This document shows, in pieces, positions 43,915 to 52,240 of a stretch of 64,000 bases of DNA (its first letter is position 1; each line of letters begins with the position of its first letter). The position numbers and the translations under genes are program-made. Origin of the DNA: Porphyrobacter sp. (GTDB taxonomy: Bacteria; Pseudomonadota; Alphaproteobacteria; Sphingomonadales; Sphingomonadaceae); assembly GCA_027531395.1 (NCBI GenBank), contig JAPZRO010000001.1, positions 372,001 through 436,000 of the forward strand. Direction: 5' to 3'. Below the pieces are notes generated by a model. It worked only from the letters and a program-made list of their open reading frames with translations. It was not told the origin of the DNA and did no database searches.

Positions 43915-45249
43915 ATGCTGCTCGCACTGGCGCTTGCCGCTGCCTTGCCCGACGCCGGGGCCTGCCGCGACGTCCCCCTCGATGCCGATGCCGCGATGGC
44001 GCATTCGGTGGGATTGCAAGCCTATGTCTACGGCTATCCGATGGTCGATCTGCTCAAGCAGCGGCACAACGAGACCAACCGCGTCGCGCCCGACCAGCCG
44101 GTCGCCGCACCGGTCAACCGGATCGCGATCTATCCCCATCTGCTGACCCCGCAAACGCAGGGCCAGTTGCGCGCGGCCAATGCCGATACGCTCTATCTCA
44201 ACGCCTGGCTCGATCTGTCGCGCGGTCCGGTCATGCTCAATGTGCCGGCGATGGGCGAGCGCTACTACACGCTGGCCTTCATGGATCTCTACGGGCGGCC
44301 GATCCATCTCGGCACCCGCACCAATCGCGGCGAGGCGCGGCGCTATGCGCTGGTCGGGCCGACCGGAACCGCGCCGGAGGGCGTGGAGACCATCCGCCTT
44401 GCGACCGACAGCGTGTGGATGCTTGGCCGGGTGCTGGCGATCGCGGGCCGCGACGTGGAAACCGCGCGGGCGCTGGCGCAGGCGATCCGCTTCGATGGCC
44501 CGCCCGGCGCCGCGGTCAAGTCGGCAGAACCGCTGCGCCCGACCGAGAGCCTCGCCTTCTTCGCGCTGCTCAACGAGGCGCTGCGCAGCGTTCCGGTGCG
44601 CCCCGGCGAGGAAGCGCTGATGGCACTGTTCGACCAGGCCGGGTTCGGCCCTTCGGTGCGCTTCGATCCGGGTGCGCTGAGCGAGGGCGAGAGGCTCGGC
44701 CTCGGCTGTGTCCTCGTGTCCGGCCCGCAAGTGCTGTCGGGCAAGGGTTTCACGCCGACCCACGTACGCAACGGCTGGATGTGGTCGTCGAAGATGGCCG
44801 ACCCCGGCTTCGATTTTCTGCTGCGGGCGGAAACGGCGCGCGGCGGCTATGTCAATGATCCGGAGGAGTCGCTCTATCCGGCGGCCATCACCGACGCGCG
44901 CGGCGAACCGCTGCGCGGCGACCGGCGCTACCGCATCCGCTTCGCCCCCGACGCACTGCCTCCGGTCGATGCCTTCTGGTCGATCACGGCCTATGACCGC
45001 GCCACCTCGCAGCTGGTGGCCAATCCGCTCGACCGCTACATGATCGGGGATCGCACGCCGGGGCTGGTGCACGACCCCGATGGCGCGCTGAGCCTCTATC
45101 TGTCCGCCACCGAGCCGCCGCAGGGCCGCTCCAACTGGCTGCCCGTGCCGGCCGCGCCCTTTCTCCTGGTGCTGCGCATGTATCTCCCCCGCGCCGCTGC
45201 GCTGACCGGCGATTATGCCCCGCCACAGATCGAAAGGCTCGACCCATGA
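43915..45249 (+). CDS. DUF1254/DUF1214 family protein
   Basis: 444-residue protein with an N-terminal DUF1254 (AYVYGYPMVDLLKQRHNETNRV, NADTLYLNAWLDLSRGPVML, YYTLAFMDLYGR) and a C-terminal DUF1214 (DALPPVDAFWSITAYD, NPLDRYMIGDRT, NWLPVPAAPFLLVLRMY). The N-terminal 16 residues form a short signal-like segment. AAGGAGGGGG stands just before the ATG. Biochemical role is unknown; such proteins are exported in Proteobacteria. It overlaps the P450 gene by four bases and lies beside operator site 2. Confidence 0.78.
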   Translation: MLLALALAAALPDAGACRDVPLDADAAMAHSVGLQAYVYGYPMVDLLKQRHNETNRVAPDQPVAAPVNRIAIYPHLLTPQTQGQLRAANADTLYLNAWLDLSRGPVMLNVPAMGERYYTLAFMDLYGRPIHLGTRTNRGEARRYALVGPTGTAPEGVETIRLATDSVWMLGRVLAIAGRDVETARALAQAIRFDGPPGAAVKSAEPLRPTESLAFFALLNEALRSVPVRPGEEALMALFDQAGFGPSVRFDPGALSEGERLGLGCVLVSGPQVLSGKGFTPTHVRNGWMWSSKMADPGFDFLLRAETARGGYVNDPEESLYPAAITDARGEPLRGDRRYRIRFAPDALPPVDAFWSITAYDRATSQLVANPLDRYMIGDRTPGLVHDPDGALSLYLSATEPPQGRSNWLPVPAAPFLLVLRMYLPRAAALTGDYAPPQIERLDP

Positions 45250-46493
45250 CGCGGCCGTCCACGGACATCGACGCCTTCTCGCCCGGGGCCTATGCGGACG
45301 AACGCGACATTGCCGCCCGGCTCGGAGCGATGCGGGCGCAGGGCGATGTCCTGTGGATCGACCAGGCACCCTACCGCCCGTTCTGGGCCGTGCTGCGCCA
45401 TGCCGACATCATAGAGGTCTCGCGCAACACCAGGGTCTGGCTCAATGCCCCGCGCCTGACCCTGCTGCCTGACTGGTTCGAGGACCGCACGATCGCCCAG
45501 TTCGGCAGCCGCACCGGACCGGTGCGCACGCTGCTCGACATGGACGAGCCCGATCACCGCAAGCATCGCCAGCTCACCCAGACATGGTTCAATTCGCGTC
45601 ATCTCGACACGCTGCGCGACCGGATGCGCCTGCTGGCGAAGGAATATGTCGACCGGATCGCCGCGCTGGCCGGGGACAGCCCGTTCGATTTCGTCGAGGA
45701 GATCGCCGTTCCCTATCCGCTGGTCATGATCACCGCGATCCTGGGTCTGCCGGAAAGCGATGCGCCGCTGGTGCTGCGTCTGACCCGCGAGCTGTTCGGC
45801 GCAAGCGACCCGGAACGCAACGCCAACGGCGATTTCGGGCTCGCGACGGCGATGGAGTTCTTCGGCTATCTCGGCGGGGTGGTGCAGGAACGCCGCAAGG
45901 CGCCGCTCGACGACCTGATGAGCGTGATCGCCACCGCCACCATCGACGGCGAGCCGGTGTCGGACATGGAGGCGCTGTCCTACGGAATGCTGCTGGCGAC
46001 CGCCGGGCACGACACCACCAGTTCGACCCTTGGGGTGGGCATGATGCAGCTGGCGCGCAATCCGGGCCAGTTCGAGCGGCTGAAGCACGATCCCGCGCTG
46101 CTGCCAGGCGCCGCGCAGGAGATGTTCCGCTGGTCCACTCCGGTGCGCCACTTCATGCGGACGGCGGCGGTCGACACCGCAATTGCCGGCCAGCCGATCA
46201 GGGCCGGCGAGCAGGTCGCGCTGATGTACCTTTCGGCCAACCGCGACGAGCGGGCCTTCGACGCGCCGGACGAATTCCGCATCGACCGCAGCCCCAACCG
46301 CCATGTCGCCTTCGGCTATGGCGCGCACCACTGTCTAGGCCGGATCCTTGCCGAGATGGAGGTCGAGGCGCTGTTCGGCGAAATCGCGGCGAGGGTCGAC
46401 AGCATTGCATTGGCGGGGACGCCTGAATGGGTCAAAACCAATCACACCGGCGGGCTCAAGCGCCTTCCGGTTACAGTCAGGATGAAGCCATGA
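45246..46493 (+). CDS. Cytochrome P450
   Basis: 415-residue class I P450. I-helix oxygen-binding motif is AGHDTT (residues 253-258), the E-x-x-R motif is Glu292/Arg295, and the heme-thiolate loop is FGYGAHHCLG with Cys363. It hydroxylates a hydrophobic substrate with electrons from a ferredoxin not encoded in the window. In this steroid locus a steroid nucleus or side-chain hydroxylation is likely, but the CYP family cannot be fixed by eye. ATGA overlaps both with DUF1254 and the next gene. Confidence 0.87.
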   Translation: MTRPSTDIDAFSPGAYADERDIAARLGAMRAQGDVLWIDQAPYRPFWAVLRHADIIEVSRNTRVWLNAPRLTLLPDWFEDRTIAQFGSRTGPVRTLLDMDEPDHRKHRQLTQTWFNSRHLDTLRDRMRLLAKEYVDRIAALAGDSPFDFVEEIAVPYPLVMITAILGLPESDAPLVLRLTRELFGASDPERNANGDFGLATAMEFFGYLGGVVQERRKAPLDDLMSVIATATIDGEPVSDMEALSYGMLLATAGHDTTSSTLGVGMMQLARNPGQFERLKHDPALLPGAAQEMFRWSTPVRHFMRTAAVDTAIAGQPIRAGEQVALMYLSANRDERAFDAPDEFRIDRSPNRHVAFGYGAHHCLGRILAEMEVEALFGEIAARVDSIALAGTPEWVKTNHTGGLKRLPVTVRMKP

Positions 46494-47122
46494 CCGCACC
46501 CGCCTCGCTCGAAGCCCGGATCGACCGGCTAGAATCGCTCGACGCGATCCGCCAATTGCCCGCGAAATATGCGCTCGCGCTCGACATGCGCGACATGGAC
46601 GCGATGGTCTCGCTGTTCCCCGAGGACGTGCGGGTCGGCAAGGACACGTCCGGACGGCTGGCCCTGCGCGCCTATATGGACCGCACGCTGCGCTCGCCCT
46701 TCACCGGCACCTCGCACCATATCGGCGGCCACGTGATCGAGTTCGACGATCCCGATCACGCCCACGGGGTGGTCTATTCCAAGAACGAGCACGAGACCGG
46801 CGACGAGTGGGTCATCATGCAGATGATGTATGTCGATGACTACGTGCGCCACGACGGGCGCTGGTTCTTTGCCCGCCGCCTGCCGCTCTACTGGTATGCG
46901 ACCGACCTCAACAAGCCGCCCGTCGGCGACAACAAGATGCGCTGGCCCGGCACCGAGTGGGTGGAGGGCAACTTCCACAAGCTGTTCCCGAGCTATGCCG
47001 AGTTCTGGGCGCGCGAGGGCGACCATGGCGGGCCAGTGGCCGAGCCTGCCCCGCTCGAGAAGTTCCTCGAAACAATGCGCCGCGGCGCCGCTGCACCGAA
47101 AGTGAAGGTGCGCGCCGACTAG
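46490..47122 (+). CDS. SnoaL-4/BaiE-like NTF2-fold protein
   Basis: 210-residue SnoaL-type protein. RIDRLESLDAIRQLPAKYALALDMRDMDAMVSLF has the Tyr and Asp placement of BaiE-type enzymes and SHHIGGHVIEFDD the His region. The C-terminal part is longer than in the other SnoaL-like proteins in the window. It overlaps the P450 stop by four bases. Its stop shares CTAG with the convergent KstD stop. A dehydratase acting on a P450-generated hydroxysteroid is conceivable; no direct evidence. Confidence 0.73.
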   Translation: MTAPASLEARIDRLESLDAIRQLPAKYALALDMRDMDAMVSLFPEDVRVGKDTSGRLALRAYMDRTLRSPFTGTSHHIGGHVIEFDDPDHAHGVVYSKNEHETGDEWVIMQMMYVDDYVRHDGRWFFARRLPLYWYATDLNKPPVGDNKMRWPGTEWVEGNFHKLFPSYAEFWAREGDHGGPVAEPAPLEKFLETMRRGAAAPKVKVRAD

Positions 47123-48813
47123 GCCGCGTTGCTTCCCGTGAGGTGGTTGGCGGCGATGTAGCCGAAGGTCAGCGCCGGGCCGATGGTGACGCCCGCACCC
47201 GGATAGCTCTCGCCCATCGCCGAGGCCGCGCAATTGCCGATCGCATGGAGGCCGGGAATCGGCTGGCCGTCCGCGCCGATCACGCGCGCGAGTTCGTCAG
47301 TCAGAAGGCCGCCATTGGTGCCGATGTCGCCGGGATAGATCGGCATCGCGTAGAACGGCCCCTTGTCGAGCGGGCGCAGGCAGGGATTGGGGGCAACGCG
47401 CGGGTCGCCATACATCTTGTCATAGGCCGCCGCGCCGCGCTGGAAATCGGGATCCTCGCCCTTGGCGGCATGGGCATTGTAGCGCGCGATGGTGGCTTCG
47501 AGCGCGGCCGGATCGCAGCCGATCGCCTGCGCCAGTTCGGCGACCGTGCGGCCCTTCTTGAGGATGCCGCGCACCGCGGCCGGATGCGCCCAGTCGGGCA
47601 CGATCGGATAGAGCGGGCCGACCGGGTAGTTGTGGCGGTAGGTGTGGTCGAAGATGAACCACGAGGGGCTGGCATCGCCATGCTCGCGCTGGCGGCGGGC
47701 CATCACCTGTCCGGTGACGTGATAGGAGGCTGCCTCGTTGAGGTAACGCTCGCCCTTCTGGTTGACCATCAGCGAGCCCGGCAGGGCGCGCTCGATGGTG
47801 CACAGCCGCCCGCGATCCTCGCCCGGGACATAGAACACCGGCGCGGCCCAGGCCGACTGCATGTTCATCACATCCGCCCCCAGCGCCTGTCCGGCGCGGA
47901 TCGCGTCGCCGGTGTTGCCGCTGGTGCCGCCCGACAGCAGCGCTTGCGGATAGAGCGGGGCGTGGGCGGCACGCATGTCGGGGTTCTTGTCGAAGCCGCC
48001 GGCCGCCAGCACCACGCCCTTCCGCGCCGCGACCCGCAGCAGCTTGCCCTCGCGCCGGATCACCGCTCCGGTGACGCGGCCGTTTTCGCGCACCAGTTCG
48101 ACCAGCGGGCTCTTGAGCCACATCGGCACGCCCGCCTCCTTGAGCGCCATGCGCAATCCGCCCGCCAGCGCATTGCCCAGCGTCAGGCGCCGGTCCTTGC
48201 GCGAGGTGAAGCGGAACGGCCAGTCGAACCAGTAGCGCGCGAGGCTCTTGGCCAGATGCCACGGCCAGCCCTTGGCGCGGAACAGCAGGATGTAGGTCTC
48301 GTCGAAATGCCAGTTGAGATAGCCGAACAGCGAGGCCGCAGGCGAGGCGAAGCGCAGGGTGCGCACGTCGTCACCCAGTTTCTTCCCGTCGATCGGCAGC
48401 GGCATATGCGTGCGATAGCCGGTCGGCGACCCGCCGGGGTTCTCGGCATGGTAATCGGGATAGGGGAAGGCGTGATATTCGATCGGGGTGTTGTCCCCCA
48501 TCCAGCGCAGCATCGCCGAGGCATTCTCGACATAGGCGCGGATGTTCCCATCGGGGACGTTCGGCGCGGACAGGGCGCGGACATAGGTGAAGGCATCATC
48601 GACCGTATCGTGAAAGCCTGCCGCGGCGGCCTGATCGCTGGCCGGAATCCAGATCCCCGCGCCCGAGGTCGCCGAGGTGCCGCCCCACAGGCTCTCCTTC
48701 TCGACGATCAGCGCTTCGGCATGGTTCTTCGCCGCCACCAGCCCGGCGAGCATCCCGCCCGCGCCCGAGCCGACGACGAGAACATCGACCTCCTTGTCCC
48801 ACTGCGCCGCCAT
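47119..48813 (-). CDS. kstD: 3-ketosteroid dehydrogenase (KstD family)
   Basis: 564-residue FAD flavoprotein of the KstD family. FAD segment VLVVGSGAGGMLAGLVAA near residue 11, WGGTSATSGAGIWIP, the substrate-site YNAHAAKGEDPDFQRGAAAYDKMYGDP, and the C-terminal YPGAGVTIGPALTFGYIAANH with the Tyr-x3-Gly pair described for KstD1 (Tyr487/Gly491). It introduces a ring-A double bond (delta-1 or a related position) into 3-ketosteroids. Start 48813 fits family length; KstD1 is about 510-560 residues. It follows an SDR by 19 bp. Confidence 0.83.
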   Translation of the reverse strand: MAAQWDKEVDVLVVGSGAGGMLAGLVAAKNHAEALIVEKESLWGGTSATSGAGIWIPASDQAAAAGFHDTVDDAFTYVRALSAPNVPDGNIRAYVENASAMLRWMGDNTPIEYHAFPYPDYHAENPGGSPTGYRTHMPLPIDGKKLGDDVRTLRFASPAASLFGYLNWHFDETYILLFRAKGWPWHLAKSLARYWFDWPFRFTSRKDRRLTLGNALAGGLRMALKEAGVPMWLKSPLVELVRENGRVTGAVIRREGKLLRVAARKGVVLAAGGFDKNPDMRAAHAPLYPQALLSGGTSGNTGDAIRAGQALGADVMNMQSAWAAPVFYVPGEDRGRLCTIERALPGSLMVNQKGERYLNEAASYHVTGQVMARRQREHGDASPSWFIFDHTYRHNYPVGPLYPIVPDWAHPAAVRGILKKGRTVAELAQAIGCDPAALEATIARYNAHAAKGEDPDFQRGAAAYDKMYGDPRVAPNPCLRPLDKGPFYAMPIYPGDIGTNGGLLTDELARVIGADGQPIPGLHAIGNCAASAMGESYPGAGVTIGPALTFGYIAANHLTGSNAA

Positions 48814-48832
48814 GGTTTTCCGCCTTCTCGCG

Positions 48833-49606
48833 TCAGGAGGGAATGTAGAGCTGCGCGGCCTTGCCGCCATCGACCGGCAGCGCCACCCCGGTGATGTAGC
48901 TCGCCGCGTCGGACAGCATGAAGACGATCGCCTCGGCCAGTTCCTCGGGCTCGCCCCCGCGCCCCATCGGGATCGCGCCCGCGGTCTTGGCGGCAAGCTC
49001 GGGCGCCTTGGCGGCGAAGTCGAGCGTCGCGGCGGTGTTGACCTGCCCGGGCACGATCGCGTTGACGCGGATGCCCTGCCGCGCGCCTTCCATCGCGGCG
49101 ACCGCAGTGAACTGGATCAGCGCGGCCTTGGAGGCGGAGTAGCTCGAATAATTGGCCATCGCCCGGATCGCGGTGGTCGAGGAAATGTTGACGATCGAGC
49201 CCTTGCCCTGCGCCGCCATGACCTTCATCGCCGCCTTGGTGCCGACGAACACGGCATCGGCATTGACCGCGAAATCCTTGCGCCAGTGATCGAGCTTGAG
49301 CTTGGCAATAGGGGCGTAGTGGGTCGACATGGCATTGTTGACCAGCATGTCGAGCCGCCCGTGGCGTGCGGCGATGTCCTCGATCAGCGCTTCGAAGGCG
49401 GGAAAATCGGTGACGTCGAGCACGTGCGACTCGATCGCCCCGCCCTCGCCCGCGATCCGCGCCCGCGCGGCCTCGAGCTGCTCGGGGCGCCGTCCGCAGA
49501 TCACGACCTGCGCGCCGCGGCGTGCCAGCAGCGCGGCAGTGGCGAACCCGATGCCATCGCTACCGCCTGTCACAAGGGCAACCTTGCCCGTCAGATCCTG
49601 CGCCAC
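48833..49606 (-). CDS. SDR family oxidoreductase
   Basis: 257-residue short-chain dehydrogenase starting with GTG (the first residues read AQDLTGKVALVTGG). TGGSDGIGFATAALLARRG, NNAMSTHYAP, SSTTAIRAMANYSSYSASKAAL and VPGQVNTAATLDF are seen. First gene of the two-gene kstD operon, with operator site 3 upstream. A 3- or 17-hydroxysteroid dehydrogenase is plausible. Confidence 0.8.
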   Translation of the reverse strand: MAQDLTGKVALVTGGSDGIGFATAALLARRGAQVVICGRRPEQLEAARARIAGEGGAIESHVLDVTDFPAFEALIEDIAARHGRLDMLVNNAMSTHYAPIAKLKLDHWRKDFAVNADAVFVGTKAAMKVMAAQGKGSIVNISSTTAIRAMANYSSYSASKAALIQFTAVAAMEGARQGIRVNAIVPGQVNTAATLDFAAKAPELAAKTAGAIPMGRGGEPEELAEAIVFMLSDAASYITGVALPVDGGKAAQLYIPS

Positions 49607-49651
49607 TTCCCTCTCCCGTTCCGCGCTCTATTCCGGCTAGCCTGAAGCGCG

Positions 49652-49666
49652 ATTGCGAAACGCAAT
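49652..49666. promoter_or_regulatory. 15-bp palindrome ATTGCG-AAA-CGCAAT
   Basis: Perfect six-base inverted repeats with a three-base centre, 46-60 bp upstream of the SDR-kstD operon start and 33 bp from operator site 3. It may be a second regulator site for that operon or part of its promoter. No function assigned. Confidence 0.4.
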
Positions 49667-49698
49667 TGATGCATTTACTCGCTTCATGTCAACATGAC

Positions 49699-49726
49699 GC
49701 GTAAAATATTATAGATTATGTTACGA
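49699..49726. promoter_or_regulatory. 28-bp inverted repeat, steroid-regulon operator site 3
   Basis: GCGTA, eighteen A/T-rich bases, TACGA; arms match four of five. It lies between the divergent SDR-kstD and SDR operons, with its centre 48 bp from the plus-strand start at 49761. Confidence 0.7.
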
Positions 49727-49760
49727 ATCCTGCCAAAAGGATTGCTGAGAGGAGAAAGTC

Positions 49761-50522
49761 ATGGCCAATCTTGCAGGCAAGGTAGCGCTGGTGACCGGCG
49801 CAGGGCAAGGCGTGGGGCAAGGAATCGCGCTGGCGCTCGCGGCTTCGGGCGCGGCGGTGGCGGTGACCGGGCGCACCCTTGCCAAGCTCGAAAAGACCTG
49901 CGCGCTGATCACCGAGCGCGGCGGAACGGCGCTGGCGCTGGAAGGCAATGTGAAGGACGCGGCCAGCCTTGCCGCCATGGTAGAGGCGACCGTCGCGGGG
50001 CTGGGCGGGCTCGATATCCTCGTCAACAATGCGCAGGAAGTGCCCAACGGCCCGCTGCTCGATGTCACCGACGAGGCCTTCATGGCCGGGTTCGAATCCG
50101 GGCCGCTCGCCAGCTTCAGGCTGATGAAGCTCGCACATCCGCACATGGTGGCGCGCGGCGGCGGGGTGATCGTCAATCTCGCCTCCTCGGCCGGCATCCG
50201 CTGGGACATGAGCGGCTACGGCGCTTACGGCGCGGTCAAGCAGGCGACCCGCGTGCTGACCCGCGCTGCCGCTGCCGAGTGGGGCCGCGCGGGGATCCGG
50301 GTGCTGACCATCGCCCCGCACGCCGAGAGCCCGGGCCTCAAGTGGTGGGTGGCGAACAATCCCGACGAGGCCGAGGCCTTCTTCCGCACCATTCCGCTCG
50401 GGCGGATCGGCCGGCTGGAGGAGGACATCGGCCGGGCGGTGGCCGCGCTGTGCTCGGACGACATGGCCTATCTCACCGGCGCGACGATCCCGCTGGATGG
50501 CGGGCAGGCGAATTTCGACTGA
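49761..50522 (+). CDS. SDR family oxidoreductase
   Basis: 253-residue short-chain dehydrogenase: VTGAGQGVGQGIALALAASG, NNAQEVPNGPLL, SSAGIRWDMSGYGAYGAVKQAT, and IAPHAESPGL. The active-site Tyr-Gly-Ala-Val-Lys replaces the usual Tyr-Ser-Ala-Ser-Lys. GGAGA precedes the ATG. Followed after 7 bp by the EthD-like gene. Steroid dehydrogenase is inferred from context. Confidence 0.78.
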   Translation: MANLAGKVALVTGAGQGVGQGIALALAASGAAVAVTGRTLAKLEKTCALITERGGTALALEGNVKDAASLAAMVEATVAGLGGLDILVNNAQEVPNGPLLDVTDEAFMAGFESGPLASFRLMKLAHPHMVARGGGVIVNLASSAGIRWDMSGYGAYGAVKQATRVLTRAAAAEWGRAGIRVLTIAPHAESPGLKWWVANNPDEAEAFFRTIPLGRIGRLEEDIGRAVAALCSDDMAYLTGATIPLDGGQANFD

Positions 50523-50529
50523 CGGCGCG

Positions 50530-51231
50530 GTGGAAAAGGTCATCTGCCTGCTGTGGGCCGAAGAAGGGGCCGGACGCGAGCGGTTCAATGCCGGGCTGAT
50601 CGAACGCCTGCCGGCGGCGCTGGCCGATGCCGGGGCCAGCCGCATCCGCCTCAACCTCGAGGATGCCGCGGTCGCTGCGGGCGCTCCGCTGCGCCAGTCG
50701 CGCGGGCCCCGCCAGCATGACGCGGTGGTGCAGTTCTGGCTGCCCTCGGCCAACGCCCTCTTCCGCGCCGCCACCGACCGCGTGCTTGATGCCGAAAGCG
50801 CCCGCTGGCACGGGTGGGTGGTGGCGGAATCGACCATCATCGCCAATGCCGCCTATCCTGCCCGGCGGGGCGAGCGGACTGCTGGCTGGGCGCAGATGGC
50901 GTTCCTGACCCTGCCTGAACAGCTGAGCCATGCGCTCTGGCGCGCAAGCTGGCAGGACCACCACACGCTGGTGGCGATCGAGACCCAGGGCAATTTCGAA
51001 TATGTCCAGAACCTCGTGGTGCACGCCCTCACCCCCGATGCGCCGCCCTATGTCGCGATTGTCGAGGAGTGCTTCCCCGAAGCGGCACTGACCGATCAGC
51101 TGGCGTTCTTCGACGCCGTCGGCGACCCGGCGCGGTTTCGCGCCAATCTCGACCGGATGATGGAAAGCTGCGACCGCTTCATCGACCGCGGCACGATCGA
51201 TGTCATTCCGACCAGCCAGTTCTGCTTCTGA
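50530..51231 (+). CDS. EthD-like/dimeric alpha-beta barrel protein
   Basis: 233-residue protein from a GTG, with two alpha-beta-barrel-like halves: EKVICLLWAEEGAGRERFNAGLIERL and AYPARRGERTAGWAQMAFLTLP. The repeated pattern of a start strand, helix and a His/Asp-rich segment is like EthD-domain proteins, which often accompany hydroxylases or dehydrogenases. No catalytic function can be stated. Probably cotranscribed with the upstream SDR; start GTG is weakly supported. Confidence 0.55.
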   Translation: MEKVICLLWAEEGAGRERFNAGLIERLPAALADAGASRIRLNLEDAAVAAGAPLRQSRGPRQHDAVVQFWLPSANALFRAATDRVLDAESARWHGWVVAESTIIANAAYPARRGERTAGWAQMAFLTLPEQLSHALWRASWQDHHTLVAIETQGNFEYVQNLVVHALTPDAPPYVAIVEECFPEAALTDQLAFFDAVGDPARFRANLDRMMESCDRFIDRGTIDVIPTSQFCF

Positions 51232-51281
51232 GGGCCTGCGCAACGCGATTGCCGGTCTCAAGAAGCGAACAATAGCACTTT

Positions 51282-51309
51282 GCGTAAAAAATTAGTCTAG
51301 GAAATCCGC
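51282..51309. promoter_or_regulatory. Degenerate 28-bp inverted repeat, steroid-regulon operator site 4
   Basis: GCGTA, eighteen bases, TCCGC: the right arm has one mismatch to TACGC, with TTGCG and CGCAA flanks giving extra symmetry. It lies 74 bp (centre to ATG) before the SDR at 51370, which leads a long plus-strand operon. Confidence 0.55.
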
Positions 51310-51369
51310 AAGACGTCGCTATAAGGGAGTGAAGCGACGGCAATGCGTCGAATCGCGGGAGGGAATCGA

Positions 51370-52239
51370 ATGGCATCGAAGGTGGCGCTTGTCACCGGTG
51401 CGAGCCGTGGCGCTGGCCGCGGCATCGCGCGCGGGTTCGGGGAGATGGGCTACACCGTCTATGTGACCGGGCGCACCATCGCGCCGGGCGATGCCAAGGG
51501 CTGGGACGGCACGGTGCTGCCCGGCACGGTCGCGGAAACCGCAGCCGAAGTCACCGCTGCAGGCGGCACGGGGATCGCGGTGATGTGCGACCATGCCGAC
51601 GATGCGCAGGTCGCCGCGCTGTTCGCGCGGATCGCCGAGGAGCAGGGGCGGCTCGACGTGCTGGTCAACAATGCCACCTACATCCACCACCAGCTGATCG
51701 AGAAGAAGCCCTTCTGGGAGAAGGAGCTCGATGCGGCCAAGATCCTCGATGTCGGCTTGCGCTCGGCCTATGTGGCGAGCTGGCACGCGGCGCGGATGAT
51801 GGTGCCGCAGGGCTCGGGCGTGATCGCCTTCGGCTCGTCCTTCGGCGGTTCGTGCTACATGCACGGACCTGCCTACGGGGCGCAGAAGGCGGGCGTCGAC
51901 AAGTTCGCGCACGACATGGAGCATGATCTGCGCGGCACTGGGGTGATCGCGGTGTCGATCTGGATGGGGCCGCTGGTCACCGAACGCTCGCTGATCGCGC
52001 AGAAGACCAATCCCGAGCAGTATGAAGGCTTCATCGACGCGGCGGAGAACCCCGAGTTCACCGCGCACATCATCGACGCCATCGCCGCCGCACCCAGCCG
52101 CGACGAGCTCTCCGGCCAGACCCTGATCGGCGCCGAGATCGCGAAGGAACTGGGCGTGACCGATCGCGGCAAGGACAAGCCGAGTTACCGCGAGATGCTC
52201 GGCAGCCCGCGCCCCAAGAACCCGGCGGCTGTCTACTGA
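51370..52239 (+). CDS. SDR family oxidoreductase
   Basis: 289-residue short-chain dehydrogenase, longer than the other SDRs here. TGASRGAGRGIARGF, NNATYIHHQL, FGSSFGGSCYMHGPAYGAQKAG with Tyr-x3-Lys. The C-terminus extends past the usual substrate loop (TLIGAEIAKELGVTD). GGAGGGA before the ATG at 51370 favours it over ATG 51343. Leader of the operon that holds the ligases and Rieske enzyme. Confidence 0.8.
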   Translation: MASKVALVTGASRGAGRGIARGFGEMGYTVYVTGRTIAPGDAKGWDGTVLPGTVAETAAEVTAAGGTGIAVMCDHADDAQVAALFARIAEEQGRLDVLVNNATYIHHQLIEKKPFWEKELDAAKILDVGLRSAYVASWHAARMMVPQGSGVIAFGSSFGGSCYMHGPAYGAQKAGVDKFAHDMEHDLRGTGVIAVSIWMGPLVTERSLIAQKTNPEQYEGFIDAAENPEFTAHIIDAIAAAPSRDELSGQTLIGAEIAKELGVTDRGKDKPSYREMLGSPRPKNPAAVY

Positions 52240-52240
52240 C

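Noticed and set aside
45246..46493. Assignment of the P450 to CYP125 or estrogen 4-hydroxylase
   Set aside because: The heme-loop sequence does not single out any steroid P450 family; only P450 is supported.
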